Shown here piece by piece: positions 45,789 to 54,627 of a stretch of 64,000 nt of DNA. How positions within the stretch are numbered: the stretch's first letter is position 1; each line of letters begins with the position of its first letter. Under the pieces are notes generated by a model, which saw only the letters and a program-made list of their open reading frames with translations, had not been told where the DNA came from and did no database searches. Position numbers and translations under genes: made by a program. The stretch comes from Methylocystis silviterrae (GTDB taxonomy: Bacteria; Pseudomonadota; Alphaproteobacteria; Rhizobiales; Beijerinckiaceae): positions 1-64,000 of the forward strand of contig NZ_JABVWW010000010.1 in NCBI RefSeq assembly GCF_013350005.1, read 5' to 3'.

Positions 45789-46688
45789 ATGATCCGCTTC
45801 ACTCATCGGCGCGGTTTTTCCGCGCTGCTATCGACGGGCTGGGCCGCCGCAATCCTCTCTGTGGCGGCCCCCGCCTCGGCGCAGCATATGGGGCCCGACT
45901 TCGGCGCGAAGGGCGACGACAATCAGGGTTCGATCGAACTCGTCGATCCCAAGACGCTGCGTGTGTGCGCGGATCCGAGCAATCTTCCCTTTTCAAACGA
46001 CAAGGGCGAAGGCTTCGAGAACAAGATCGGCGAATTCCTCGCCAAGAAGCTCGGCAAGGATCTCGCCTATACCTATTATCCGGGCGCCACCGGCTTTGTG
46101 CGCAATACGCTCAACGCGCATCTTTGCGACGTCATCCTCGGCATGCCGCAGGGCAATGACCTCGTGCAGACCACCAATCCCTATTACCGGACGACCTACG
46201 CCATCGTGACCCGCGCGGGCTCGGAGCTTGACGGCCTAAAGACGCTCGACGATCTCCGTCTGAAGGAAAAGCCGCATCGCATCGGCCTTGTCGCCAACAC
46301 GCCGCCCGGCAATGTTCTGGCGATGAATGGTCTGATGGCGTCGGTGAAGCCCTATGCGCTAATGGTCGACACGCGCGTCGAATCTTCCGGCGCGGCGATG
46401 ATGCATGATCTCGAAAAGGGCGAGATCGACGTCGCGCTGCTGTGGGGACCGATCGCCGGCTACTACGCCCAACATTCGAGCGTGAAGCTCAATGTCACCC
46501 CTCTGCCGGAGACGCCCGGGGCCCGCGCGGCCTTCCGCATCGGCTTCGGGGTTCGCCATTCCGATCAGAACTGGAAGCGCGAACTCAATATGCTGATCGC
46601 TCAATACAAGATCGAGCTGGAGCGCATTCTTCGCGATTATGGAGTCCCGTTGCTCGATGAGTCGGGACATGCGATCACGGCGCCGTGA
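45789..46688 (+). CDS. xoxJ: XoxJ periplasmic binding protein
   Basis: A 299-residue solute-binding-protein-like (family 3) protein. After a signal peptide (ending ASAQ near residue 34) the domain begins LRVCADPSNLPFSNDKGEGF, typical of XoxJ/MoxJ. XoxJ is proposed to help activate or load XoxF; no small-molecule ligand is established. It overlaps the next gene by four bases (ATGA). Confidence 0.92.
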   Translation: MIRFTHRRGFSALLSTGWAAAILSVAAPASAQHMGPDFGAKGDDNQGSIELVDPKTLRVCADPSNLPFSNDKGEGFENKIGEFLAKKLGKDLAYTYYPGATGFVRNTLNAHLCDVILGMPQGNDLVQTTNPYYRTTYAIVTRAGSELDGLKTLDDLRLKEKPHRIGLVANTPPGNVLAMNGLMASVKPYALMVDTRVESSGAAMMHDLEKGEIDVALLWGPIAGYYAQHSSVKLNVTPLPETPGARAAFRIGFGVRHSDQNWKRELNMLIAQYKIELERILRDYGVPLLDESGHAITAP

Positions 46689-47254
46689 TGAATCTGGCGA
46701 ATCATTTGGCTCGCGGCGTTCGCGCGCTCTGCGCGGCGTTCGCGTTTTGCGCCGCGCCGGCTTTCGCCCAAGCGCCGCCGGAGCCGGAAACCTATCGCCT
46801 GGACAATTATCATGCGCCGACGCCCGCGACGCTCAAGGGCGCGACGGTGCTCGACACGCCCCAGGCGTTTGAACTGTGGAGCGGCAAGAAAGCGGTTTTC
46901 ATCGACGCGCTTTCGCGGCCGCCAAAGCCGGAAGGCCTGCCAAAGAATGCGGTGTGGCGGGATCCTAAGCGCTTCGACATTCCCGGCAGCATTTGGCTTC
47001 CCGACACCGGGTTTGGAGAACTCTCCGAACCGATGGCGCGCTATTTCGAGCATGGCGTGGCGCGCGCGAGCGGCGGCGACAAGTCGAAGCCGCTCGTCTT
47101 CTATTGCCGCACCAATTGTTGGGCGTCCTGGAACGCCGCGAAACGCGCGCTCACCCTCGGCTATACGCATGTGCTGTGGTATCCGCCCGGAGCCGACGCC
47201 TGGGAGCAGGCTGGTCATCCGCTCGAGGAGCGCCAGCCCGAGCCGCGCGAGTAG
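46685..47254 (+). CDS. PQQ-catabolism-associated CXXXCW rhodanese-like protein
   Basis: A 189-residue exported rhodanese-fold protein with a signal peptide (ending AFAQA near residue 30). The signature FYCRTNCWASWNAAKRAL carries the two Cys and Trp that name the PQQ-associated family. These proteins accompany quinoprotein dehydrogenases and may handle sulfur or redox maturation. It is translationally coupled to xoxJ. Confidence 0.88.
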   Translation: MMNLANHLARGVRALCAAFAFCAAPAFAQAPPEPETYRLDNYHAPTPATLKGATVLDTPQAFELWSGKKAVFIDALSRPPKPEGLPKNAVWRDPKRFDIPGSIWLPDTGFGELSEPMARYFEHGVARASGGDKSKPLVFYCRTNCWASWNAAKRALTLGYTHVLWYPPGADAWEQAGHPLEERQPEPRE

Positions 47255-47278
47255 GGCGCGATTTCAATTAAGGCTGGG

Positions 47279-47395
47279 CGGTCATTCCCGACGCTTCGCC
47301 TGAGCGAAGCGATCGGGAATCCAGAGTAATGCCAGCGATTCTCTGATCGCTTCTGGATTCCCGGTCAGGCCGTGGGCCTGCCGGGGATGGCACGC
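47279..47395. repeat. palindromic intergenic repeat with CATTCCCGACGCTTCGC arms
   Basis: CATTCCCGACGCTTCGC followed by GCGAAGCGATCGGGAAT forms one long imperfect hairpin. A CCAGAG/CTTCTGGATTCCCGGTC half-site follows, then a GGCCTGCCGGGG tail. It lies between convergent genes. This is a different family from the two other repeat types in the window and probably a mobile REP-like element. Confidence 0.7.
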
Positions 47396-47423
47396 AAACC
47401 AGCGGATCAATGGGGTCCGCCGC

Positions 47424-48044
47424 TCACTCCATCGCCTGCTGGATTGCGCGCGCGAGCACGCCGAAACGCTGCTCGATCAGCGCCGGGCTCTCGCACACAT
47501 AGCCGACCATGCGCCGCTGCTCCTCGAAGAGCCGCAGCCGCCACTGCACGGCTTCGCTTGCCTTTTTGATCGCTTCGGAGTCCGGCGGCTTTTGATCCTG
47601 CAGTTCCCGCAGAGTCTGCGTCTCCTTGCGCGCGGTCTCCGCCATGGCTTTCAGGCGCCGGCCAAAGCGGTCGAGGCCGTTGACCAGGTCGCGCCGCTCG
47701 TCATTCATGCGCTCATAGACGCCGGCGAACAGCGTCGTCAGCCGCTCCTTGTGCTTGTCGCCCGCCGACTTGGCGAATTGCGCGACAAGCCGCTCGGCTT
47801 CGTCCATCGGCGTGCGTCGCTGCGCGAGGCGCGTGACGAGATCGGCGATCGTCGCATCATCGCGCCAATGTTTCACGGCGTCGTCGAGCGGCGGACCGGC
47901 CCAGACGCCGCCGACCGCGAGCTCGGGCACGCGCACCTGTCGGCACGGCCAATCCGGCTGGCTTTGTTGGGGCGGCGCCTGCGCCGCCGCGGGGTCGGCG
48001 AAGACGAGCAAAAAAAGAGCGAGAAGCAGGCTGCGATGAATCAT
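47424..48044 (-). CDS. exported helical protein, unknown function
   Basis: A 206-residue protein. The signal peptide (MIHRSLLLALFLLVFADPAAA) is followed by a mostly helical mature chain rich in Arg, Glu and Gln. Two Cys (in DWPCRQV and GYVCESP) may pair. I do not recognise the family. It is divergent from the HisA-like gene and next to C1 genes, so a methylotroph-specific role is possible. Confidence 0.65.
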   Translation of the reverse strand: MIHRSLLLALFLLVFADPAAAQAPPQQSQPDWPCRQVRVPELAVGGVWAGPPLDDAVKHWRDDATIADLVTRLAQRRTPMDEAERLVAQFAKSAGDKHKERLTTLFAGVYERMNDERRDLVNGLDRFGRRLKAMAETARKETQTLRELQDQKPPDSEAIKKASEAVQWRLRLFEEQRRMVGYVCESPALIEQRFGVLARAIQQAME

Positions 48045-48089
48045 GAGGTTCGCCGGACGTCGCAGGATCGCGACGCGCTATAATGCCCC

Positions 48090-48797
48090 ATGCAGATCAT
48101 CCCCGTCATCGATATTCGCAGCGGCGCGGTCATGCGCGCCCGCGCCGGCGCCCGCGACAGCTACAAGCCAATCTCTACGCCGCTTGCGTCGACGAGCGCG
48201 CCGGCCGATGTCGTCGCCGGTTTTCTGACGCTTCATCCATTCGAGAGAATCTATATCGCCGATCTCGACGCGATCCAGGGAAACGGCGACAACCGCCGCG
48301 AGATTGGCGCGTTGACCGAGCGATTTCCATCGCTTCGCTTTATGGTCGACGCCGGCGCCAAGTCTTGCGACTGGCGCGGCGCAGCGCGCGTCGATTGTGT
48401 GATCGGCAGCGAATCCTTGCGCGACAGCGAAGCCCTGCATGCTGCGAAGCATGATCCCGATGTCATTCTCTCGCTCGATTTTCGCGACGACGTTTTTTTG
48501 GGTCCCGATGCGCTCGACGAATGCCCCAAGCTGTGGCCGAGCCAGGTCATCGTCATGACGCTGACGCGCGTCGGCGTCAGCGCGGGTCCCGACTTCGCGC
48601 GCGTCTCGCAGTTCGTGGCGCGTGCGGGCGACCGGCGGGTCTTTGCGGCCGGCGGCGTTCGCGACGCGGACGATCTTGAACGGCTTGAGGCGATCGGCGC
48701 CGCAGGCGCGCTTGTCGCCACGGCGTTGCATGACGGCGCTCTGACCAGCGCCGACCTCGATCTATTCACATCGGCGCACAAAAAAAGGGAGCCCTGA
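48090..48797 (+). CDS. HisA/HisF-family barrel protein of the C1 cofactor cluster
   Basis: A 235-residue TIM-barrel protein. The HisA-like start is MQIIPVIDIRSGAVMRARAG and the first catalytic region is IYIADLDAIQG. A C-terminal phosphate-binding GG loop appears in FAAGGVRDADD. It is shorter and more diverged than true HisA and sits next to fae and mch genes. It is therefore more likely a methanopterin/methanofuran biosynthesis homologue than a histidine enzyme; no other his gene is present. Its stop codon lies inside the terminator of the convergent fae-like gene. Confidence 0.7.
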   Translation: MQIIPVIDIRSGAVMRARAGARDSYKPISTPLASTSAPADVVAGFLTLHPFERIYIADLDAIQGNGDNRREIGALTERFPSLRFMVDAGAKSCDWRGAARVDCVIGSESLRDSEALHAAKHDPDVILSLDFRDDVFLGPDALDECPKLWPSQVIVMTLTRVGVSAGPDFARVSQFVARAGDRRVFAAGGVRDADDLERLEAIGAAGALVATALHDGALTSADLDLFTSAHKKREP

Positions 48798-48804
48798 GGC
48801 TCCC
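48781..48804 (-). terminator. intrinsic terminator of the fae-like gene
   Basis: GGGAGCC (48787-48793) and GGCTCCC (48798-48804) make a 7-bp stem with a CTGA loop. On the minus strand it is followed by a run of T (the A-run before 48787), so it terminates the leftward fae transcript. The loop holds the TGA stop of the rightward HisA-like gene. Confidence 0.85.
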
Positions 48805-48827
48805 CTTGAAAAGCGAATCGCCAAAAC

Positions 48828-49397
48828 TCAGTTGGCGGCGAAAGGATGTTTCGCGGTGACGCGGGCCGACAACACGCTGCGCGCGCTCGGATCGCCTTTC
48901 ATCGCGCGGGCGATGGCTTCCTTCGTCGCAGAGTAATTGAAGTCCTGAATCTTCTGATCGTCGTTGGCTTCCCAGTGGATGAACACGCCGACGCAGATGA
49001 AGAGGTCGTCCGCCTGGCTCATCGGAATGACGCCCTCGGCGACGCTGTCGGCGACCGCCTTGGCGACGCCATACTGCGCCGGGCCGAACATCTGAACGGC
49101 CTGCTTGGCGTTCTTGATGGTCACCTTGTTGAACATCATCGTATAGGGCTTCACCAACAGGTTCGGCGCGACGACCGCGAGCAGCGTCGTGAAGCCGTCC
49201 TTGTTGTTGACGAGGCCGTTGGCGAAGGCCTTCTCGGCGGCGGAGCCGCGCGGACCCATGATCAGGTCGATATGCGCGACCTCATTGCCATCGCCGACGA
49301 GCGATTCGCCGACGCTGGTCTTGGCGCTGCTCGACGTGAAGCCGGACGACGGCTTCGGAAAGAGCGCGCCCAGTATTTTCTCAAAGAACGAAGCCAT
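48828..49397 (-). CDS. formaldehyde-activating enzyme paralogue with N-terminal extension
   Basis: A 189-residue Fae-domain protein. The domain (about 29-189) keeps the catalytic His in [15 protein letters not shown] and closely follows the neighbouring Fae. Before it lies an extra 28-residue segment ([20 protein letters not shown] and a Ser-rich linker) absent from the other copy. The helix-like leader resembles short targeting or docking peptides. It probably still condenses formaldehyde with H4MPT. It lies downstream of fae on the same strand, 261 bp away. Confidence 0.9.
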   Translation of the reverse strand: MASFFEKILGALFPKPSSGFTSSSAKTSVGESLVGDGNEVAHIDLIMGPRGSAAEKAFANGLVNNKDGFTTLLAVVAPNLLVKPYTMMFNKVTIKNAKQAVQMFGPAQYGVAKAVADSVAEGVIPMSQADDLFICVGVFIHWEANDDQKIQDFNYSATKEAIARAMKGDPSARSVLSARVTAKHPFAAN

Positions 49398-49615
49398 GAT
49401 CCCATCCCTTCCGGTGCGTTCGCGTCCCTGCGGCGCCTCTGATTTGCGCGCGCGGAATGCCCCTATCGCTGGTTGCGCCCTCCCTCGGGGAAGACGAAAT
49501 TTCTGCTGGCGGCCGCCCCCGCGCGCCAGACTTTAGAACTCTGCCGGCGTCATTGTTTTGCAGCGTCGATGCTTGGCCGCTTGAGCGGCGGCGTCGGTCG
49601 GCTGCGAGCGCGGCG

Positions 49616-49638
49616 GCGGGGAGCGTTCGGCTCCCCGC
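49616..49638 (-). terminator. hairpin downstream of fae
   Basis: GCGGGGAGC (49616-49624) and GCTCCCCGC (49630-49638) form a 9-bp stem around GTTCG, 20 bases after the fae stop. No T-run follows, so it may cap or attenuate the transcript before the second fae-like gene. Confidence 0.6.
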
Positions 49639-49658
49639 TGCGCATGTTCCTACGCGGT

Positions 49659-50168
49659 TCAGTTCGGCGCGAAGGGGTGCTTGGCTTCGTTGCGCTTGGC
49701 GACGACTTCCGAAGCCTTCGGCTCGCCCTTGACGGCGCGCGCGATCGCTTCCTTCGTCGCGGTATAATTGTAGTCTTGGATCTTCTTGTCGTCCGAAGCG
49801 TCCCAGTGAATGAACACGCCGACCGCAATGAAGATGTCGTCGGCCTCATCCATCGGGATCACGCCCTCGGCGACCGAATCCGCAACGGCCTTGGCGACGC
49901 CATGCTGCGCCGGGCCGAACATCTGCACCGCCTGCTTGGCGCCCTTGATCGTCACCTTGTTGAAGAGGATCGTGTTGGGCTTGCACAGCAGGTTCGGCGC
50001 GACGACCGCGAGCAGCGTCGTGAAGCCGTCCTTGTTGTTGACGAGCGCGTTGGCGAAGGCGAGCTCGGCCGCCGAACCGCGCGGACCCATGATCAGGTCG
50101 ATATGCGCAACTTCATTGCCGTCGCCGACCAGCGACTCGCCGACCAGCATCTTGTTGATTAAAGCCAT
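49659..50168 (-). CDS. fae: formaldehyde-activating enzyme
   Basis: A 169-residue Fae. The catalytic base His22 is in [18 protein letters not shown], and [17 protein letters not shown] and [19 protein letters not shown] are family-typical. It condenses formaldehyde with tetrahydromethanopterin in the cytoplasm, the entry step of the H4MPT oxidation route from methanol. A good ribosome site (GGGAGG) precedes the ATG. It lies 137 bp downstream of the cofactor-synthesis genes. Confidence 0.97.
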   Translation of the reverse strand: MALINKMLVGESLVGDGNEVAHIDLIMGPRGSAAELAFANALVNNKDGFTTLLAVVAPNLLCKPNTILFNKVTIKGAKQAVQMFGPAQHGVAKAVADSVAEGVIPMDEADDIFIAVGVFIHWDASDDKKIQDYNYTATKEAIARAVKGEPKASEVVAKRNEAKHPFAPN

Positions 50169-50305
50169 GTGTTCCTCCCAGAATTCCTCATGATCGCGCG
50201 CGCCATTCGGCCCCGAGCGACTCTATCCCCTCTTCGGCGCCGAGCGAAAAAGCCCGATCCGACCGGTGGTCAGATAGCCGCGAGTCCATCCCGCGCGCGG
50301 CGGAC

Positions 50306-51178
50306 TCAACCATTTTTGCGCGGCCTTGCCAAGATGGCCGCCAGATAATCGGCGAAAAGAACCGCGACGGTCAGATCGGCGCTTGTGCCGGGATTCAACC
50401 CACGCTGTTTCAGCGCGCGATCGAAGTCCAACGCCAGTTCGAACGCCGTCTCGCGGCCTTTGGCGTTCTTGAGACTCTTTTCAAAACGCGTCGCCTCGCC
50501 GCGGACCGCCTCGGCGGCGGCCCCATGTTTGCGCGCAATATGGCTATCCGGAAAAGCGGCGAGAAAGGCCGCATAGACGGCGAGCGTTCCGAGCGCCGCA
50601 TCGGCGCTTCGCGTGCGCGCCTCCCCGAGCGTCGTAAGGCCAAGGTCGAAAATATCGGCGAAGCCATTGGCGTATTGCCAGGCGATACGGTCGCGGTCGG
50701 CGGCGGCGCGCATCGCTTCGAGAAGAGTCGTTTGCGCCGGCGCATGGACGTCGTGCTGCGGCGCATCTCCAAGTCCCGCCGGCCGCGCATGGGCGATGGC
50801 GCGAAACGCGGCGTCGGCGTCGATTATGTCGAGGCCCTGCAGGACGCGCTCCGTCTCCCGACGCAGATCGGCGCTTTGCGCGGTCGTCGCGGCTTGCGCC
50901 AGCGGCGCGCAGAGCAGGACGATGCCGAGATTGGTGTTTTGCCCGACGCGCGCCCGCGTCGCTTCGATCGCGCCGGCGATGCGGGCGCCGACGGTCGATC
51001 GCTCCGCGCCGATGAAGGGGGCGGCGGCCTCGGCGCTGGCGAGGAAATCCGCCGTGGTCATGCCATGGCCGTCGGCGAAAACATGAACATTGCCGGGCTT
51101 GGGCGCTTGCAGCTCCGCCTCGCAGGCGGCGACGAAGGCGGTCGCGATCTCTTGCGGGTCGGCTGCGAAATTCGCCAC
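50306..51178 (-). CDS. CitG-like triphosphoribosyl-dephospho-CoA synthase family protein
   Basis: A 290-residue mostly helical protein of the CitG/MdcB superfamily. Signatures are APKPGNVHVFADGHGMT near residue 27, VGQNTNLGIVLLCAPLA near residue 98, and GLNPGTSADLTVAVLFADYL near the end. In methylotrophs a member of this family always accompanies H4MPT/methanofuran genes and is thought to act in cofactor assembly, not in citrate lyase maturation; no citrate lyase gene is present. It starts at GTG one base after the previous gene's stop, indicating coupling. Confidence 0.8.
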   Translation of the reverse strand: MANFAADPQEIATAFVAACEAELQAPKPGNVHVFADGHGMTTADFLASAEAAAPFIGAERSTVGARIAGAIEATRARVGQNTNLGIVLLCAPLAQAATTAQSADLRRETERVLQGLDIIDADAAFRAIAHARPAGLGDAPQHDVHAPAQTTLLEAMRAAADRDRIAWQYANGFADIFDLGLTTLGEARTRSADAALGTLAVYAAFLAAFPDSHIARKHGAAAEAVRGEATRFEKSLKNAKGRETAFELALDFDRALKQRGLNPGTSADLTVAVLFADYLAAILARPRKNG

Positions 51179-51179
51179 G

Positions 51180-52139
51180 TCAGCCGCGAAGTCGCGCGCG
51201 CGTCATTTGCGCAAGCGCGTCGGCGGTGACTCTGTCGGCGATCGAGAAAGGCGTCACCCGTTGCAGTCCGCTCCAGCCCGCCATGCTGTTGACTTCAAGA
51301 ATAAGCGGCGCGCCGCGGTCGTCATTGATGATGTCGACGCCCGCGAAGTCGACGCCGAGCGCCTCTGCGGCGGCGAGCGCGATCTCCGCCTCCCGCGCCG
51401 ACGGCTCGACGGCGAGCGGCTTCGCGCCCTGCCGTACATTGGTGATCCAATGGCTCGAGCGCCGGCGCATGGCGGCGATGGTTTCGCCGCCTGAAACGAG
51501 AATGCGCATATCTTCGAAGGGCGGCCGCGCCGGGCCGACGAAGCGCTGGAGATAGAACACGCCGCGCGCGTCCTGAAGCGACGGCAGATCGCTTTCGCGC
51601 TCGATCAATCGCAGCCCCCAGCCCTGCGCCCCGAAGAGCGGCTTCAACACAAGTGGGCCCTTGGCGCATTCGCGCCGCGCAATGGCGCGCGCCTGCGCGA
51701 GAGTCTGCGCCGCAAAGGTCTGCGGCGCCGGCAGTCCGGCCTGCGCCAGAAGAAAGCTCGCCATGGATTTATCGGTGCAGCGTTCGATCGCGCGCGCGCT
51801 GTTGACGACAGGGACGCCGAGCGCCTCCAGGGCGTGCAGGACCCCGAGCCGCATGGTGATCGCTTCGAGCGACCCGTCGCCGATGGCGCGAACGATAGCG
51901 AGATCAGGGAGATCGTGAAATCCAGGGATGATGAGGCCCTGGGCGCGGCCCGTCTCGATCTTGCAGGCGGAGAGCCGCACCGCGACGGGCGTTGCGCCCT
52001 GCCTGCGCAAGGCGCGGAGCGTGCGGATCACATGCCAGTCGAGCTTGTCGGTGAAGACCGCCACGCGCGGCGGCGGCCCTCTATCGTCGCTCAGAGGAGC
52101 AGTGGGATCGGATCTATCGAGCAGGTCGAACGCAGTCAA
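51180..52139 (-). CDS. RimK/MptN-type ATP-grasp ligase
   Basis: A 319-residue ATP-grasp enzyme. Motifs are GLPAPQTFAA, then the nucleotide-binding lysine in GPLVLKPLFGAQGWG, FYLQRFV and the metal-binding LILEVNSMAGWSGLQ near the C-terminus. The family adds glutamate to cofactors; in methylotroph clusters it is the candidate for glutamylating methanopterin or methanofuran. The reported start is TTG at 52139, with no better codon nearby, so the first 20-25 residues are uncertain. It is 15 bases downstream of mch. Confidence 0.8.
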   Translation of the reverse strand: MTAFDLLDRSDPTAPLSDDRGPPPRVAVFTDKLDWHVIRTLRALRRQGATPVAVRLSACKIETGRAQGLIIPGFHDLPDLAIVRAIGDGSLEAITMRLGVLHALEALGVPVVNSARAIERCTDKSMASFLLAQAGLPAPQTFAAQTLAQARAIARRECAKGPLVLKPLFGAQGWGLRLIERESDLPSLQDARGVFYLQRFVGPARPPFEDMRILVSGGETIAAMRRRSSHWITNVRQGAKPLAVEPSAREAEIALAAAEALGVDFAGVDIINDDRGAPLILEVNSMAGWSGLQRVTPFSIADRVTADALAQMTRARLRG

Positions 52140-52154
52140 ACAACGCCCCGGCGA

Positions 52155-53135
52155 TCACCCGCCAAACGATTTATCGAGCAGCGCCAGATTGATCTCGCCG
52201 GCGCGGAAGGTTTCACCCGTCTCGACCGCCGTCACCAGCGCTTCGGCCGGCGAAAACAGGCTGCCGTCGATCTTATAGAAGTCGCCCTTATACGCCTTGA
52301 AGATTTCGGCGAACGGCTGGCCATAATCGCGCGACGTGTCGCTCGGCAGCTTCTCGGCGAGCTCCTTGGCGGCGGCGGCCGAGCCCTTCACGAAAAGATG
52401 GGCGCGCCCGGCGTATATGATCGCGTCATTGGTCCGGCCCATCGCCTGCACGAAGTCGGGGTGGGGCGGCGAGAGCGGCGCCGTCGCGACGCCGTCGATA
52501 ATGTCGTCGAGCGGAAAATGCAGCTCATGCGCCTTGTGCAACGCGACTTCGAGCACCCGGCCGACCACCTGAACGCCGCCGGCGAGCGACTGCGTCGGCG
52601 CATAAATGAAGGCGACCTTGTCCGGCGTCACGCCCGAGCGCGCGGCGACCTTCTCGACGACTTCCTTGGGCGGCGGAGAGCCGCTTTCGAGGACGATGGT
52701 GACGCGGTCGGCGAGATCGCGATACGACAGCTCATCGAAGAGCTTTTCGGCGCGCGCCTGGGCGCGGCCTGGGCCCGACCCGAGAGCGAAGAATTTTTCG
52801 TGGCTCAGGCTCCAGCCGGCGTATTGGCTGGCGAGGCAGGCGACGACGGGATCGGCGCTGGCCACGGTCAGCCAAAACGGCCATTTGGGCGCGGCCGGCG
52901 CGTGGGAAAGGGTGACGCTGCCAAGTCCGCCCATGCAAATCTCGGTCAGCAGCAGGCCGGCCTCAATGCCGCCCGGCGCCTTGGCGCCGGCGTCGATCAG
53001 CAATTCGCCGAGACTGCCGCGCTCGACGGCGATCCGATATTTCGCCGCGCCGGCGACGAGACGGTCGACCAGCGCGCCCGCGAGCGCGTTGACGCTTTCG
53101 GTCGTGCGGCCGCTGATGTTCAGGCTTCCGCTCAC
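52155..53135 (-). CDS. mch: methenyl-H4MPT cyclohydrolase
   Basis: A 326-residue Mch. It opens with [21 protein letters not shown] and contains [25 protein letters not shown] and [23 protein letters not shown], all highly family-specific. It hydrolyses methenyl-H4MPT to formyl-H4MPT in the formaldehyde oxidation pathway. The best start is GTG 53135 with a GAAGGGAAGGG site; upstream residues in the frame look non-native. It heads the run mch, ATP-grasp, CitG-like, fae, fae-like. Confidence 0.96.
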   Translation of the reverse strand: MSGSLNISGRTTESVNALAGALVDRLVAGAAKYRIAVERGSLGELLIDAGAKAPGGIEAGLLLTEICMGGLGSVTLSHAPAAPKWPFWLTVASADPVVACLASQYAGWSLSHEKFFALGSGPGRAQARAEKLFDELSYRDLADRVTIVLESGSPPPKEVVEKVAARSGVTPDKVAFIYAPTQSLAGGVQVVGRVLEVALHKAHELHFPLDDIIDGVATAPLSPPHPDFVQAMGRTNDAIIYAGRAHLFVKGSAAAAKELAEKLPSDTSRDYGQPFAEIFKAYKGDFYKIDGSLFSPAEALVTAVETGETFRAGEINLALLDKSFGG

Positions 53136-53477
53136 GTGTGGCCCTTCCCTTCTTTCGCTCTGTGGCGCTGTCCACCCTTGCCCGGCCATTCTAAGCATGC
53201 GCCTGCAGCCGGTTCGAGCCCTGAACTTATAGAGCTTTTCCGCCGAAACGAAAGCCGGGCCGCGTCGCAGCACGTCGCGGACGCGAACCGCTTGGCGATG
53301 GATTGGCCATGAAGTTTGAGGTCGAAGTCACAAAACTTCAATCTTTGTGGGTTTATTAAGGCAACCAATCGGCGGCTGAAGCGTTGAGCATCGCTTGTGT
53401 GTTTCCGCACATCAAGCAGGCGGGTTTTGTACGAAAAATGACCAGAACGATAATTTTTACGCTGGAAGGAAAATCAG
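53136..53477. other. intergenic promoter region upstream of mch
   Basis: About 340 bp between mch (leftward) and a small membrane protein gene (rightward). No gene is supported. The right half is AT-richer and should contain both promoters. No clear operator or riboswitch was seen. Confidence 0.4.
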
Positions 53478-53639
53478 ATGGACGTGCAGCCGACTGAACG
53501 CAACGTTGCCGAGCATACGGCTGGACATCTTGCGTTGACCGACGTGCTTTACGTCGCGCTCGCGATAGCGGTCATTCTCTTCGGCAATATGGCGCTCGTC
53601 CGCGCTATGGACGTCGCGCTGGATACTTTGGTTCGCTGA
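53478..53639 (+). CDS. small single-helix membrane protein
   Basis: A 53-residue protein. A polar N-terminus (MDVQPTERNVAEHTAGHLAL) is followed by one membrane helix (VLYVALAIAVILFGNMALV) and a short tail. A purine-rich site (GGAAGGAAAATCAG) precedes the ATG. The gene is too short for generic predictors but has good codon use. The function is unknown; it may be an accessory of an inner-membrane complex. Confidence 0.55.
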   Translation: MDVQPTERNVAEHTAGHLALTDVLYVALAIAVILFGNMALVRAMDVALDTLVR

Positions 53640-53964
53640 TCCTTGCTGCTTCGTCGGTCTTTGAAAGACCACTTGGCGCGGGCTTTTTTGCGTTTTAGGG
53701 CTCTGCGACAGCAAAGCCAGTGAGCTAGAATTTTGACTGCGCTGAATTGCAGTGACGCCATAGAACAGGCTCCCATCCTTTCGTAGGCCTTCTCCCGGGC
53801 TGCAACATCTCGAAAGAATTCAACGGCCAGGCCCAAACTCCTGACCCGAGTTCGCAGTGGCGCATTCTGCACCGTTTTTGGCAGAACTGGCGTGCTGCGC
53901 CGAAACGCGTTGAAACACAGGATCGCGCCACGCTAGTTCCCGTCTTTCATCTGCGGAGGTTGCG
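53640..53964. other. intergenic region with a possible terminator
   Basis: No gene is supported. A GGTCTTT/AAAGACC hairpin lies at 53656-53670, and a GGGCTTTTTTG T-run ends near 53690; together they may terminate the small gene to the left. The rest has no recognisable feature. Confidence 0.4.
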
Positions 53965-54243
53965 ATGGTCAAAGCGTCACAACAACACGCCAGAAGCCAG
54001 TGGATCAATGTTGACGCCTTGTATGCGGCGGGCGTCTTGATCTGGATCGTCGTCGTCTGGGCATGCGCCTATTACGTCGCAAGTGATGCGATCGCCGATG
54101 AATCGGCGGGCGTGGGCGGCAACAGCTTTCTCCTCGCCGCCAGTCTCGCGACGGCGGGATTGATTACGGCTTTTTCCCTTAGAGAGCTTTTTGTCGCCTA
54201 CAAGCGTTTGGGCGGCAAAGAGGCGCGCAACCAGCGGGAGTAA
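53965..54243 (+). CDS. two-helix membrane protein, unknown
   Basis: A 92-residue membrane protein with two hydrophobic helices (LYAAGVLIWIVVVWACAYYV, about 19-38, and SFLLAASLATAGLITAFSL, about 54-72) and a basic C-terminal tail (YKRLGGKEARNQRE). An SD-like GGAGG stretch lies upstream. It is followed four bases later by the monooxygenase-like gene, so the two probably form an operon. No family is recognised. Confidence 0.6.
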   Translation: MVKASQQHARSQWINVDALYAAGVLIWIVVVWACAYYVASDAIADESAGVGGNSFLLAASLATAGLITAFSLRELFVAYKRLGGKEARNQRE

Positions 54244-54247
54244 GGCG

Positions 54248-54580
54248 ATGACCAAGGTTGGATTGTTTGTGACGCTGGAGGCGCAACCCGGAAAAGAAAT
54301 GCAGCTGGCGCAGTTTTTGATCGGCGCTTTGGAACTGGTCGAGGCCGAGCCCGACACGACCGCTTGGTTTGCGGTTCGCACAGGGCCCTCCACCTTCGCC
54401 ATCTTCGACGTTTTTCCCGACGAAGAGGGCCGCGCGGCGCATCTTTCCGGCGAAGTCGCGAAAGCGTTGATGGCGAAAGCGCCGGAGCTCCTTGCCAAAC
54501 CGCCGTCGATCGAGAAGATAGATGTTCTCGCAGATAAACTCCAGGCTGCCCCTGAACTCGTCCGCGGTAACTGCCGCTGA
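54248..54580 (+). CDS. antibiotic biosynthesis monooxygenase-fold (ABM) protein
   Basis: A 110-residue ferredoxin-like-fold protein with MTKVGLFVTLEAQPGKEMQL at the start, TTAWFAVRTGPSTFAIFDVF in the middle and EEGRAAHLSGEVAKAL after it, typical of ABM/YgiN-type dimers. These small cofactor-free proteins oxidise quinone-like or other aromatic compounds, or act in stress. The start at 54248 is chosen just after the upstream stop. An AraC-type regulator gene follows after 47 bp. Confidence 0.75.
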   Translation: MTKVGLFVTLEAQPGKEMQLAQFLIGALELVEAEPDTTAWFAVRTGPSTFAIFDVFPDEEGRAAHLSGEVAKALMAKAPELLAKPPSIEKIDVLADKLQAAPELVRGNCR

Positions 54581-54627
54581 GGAGGGACGGGCCGCTGGCG
54601 CAGCTTCGGGCTGCAACGGGCTCGACC

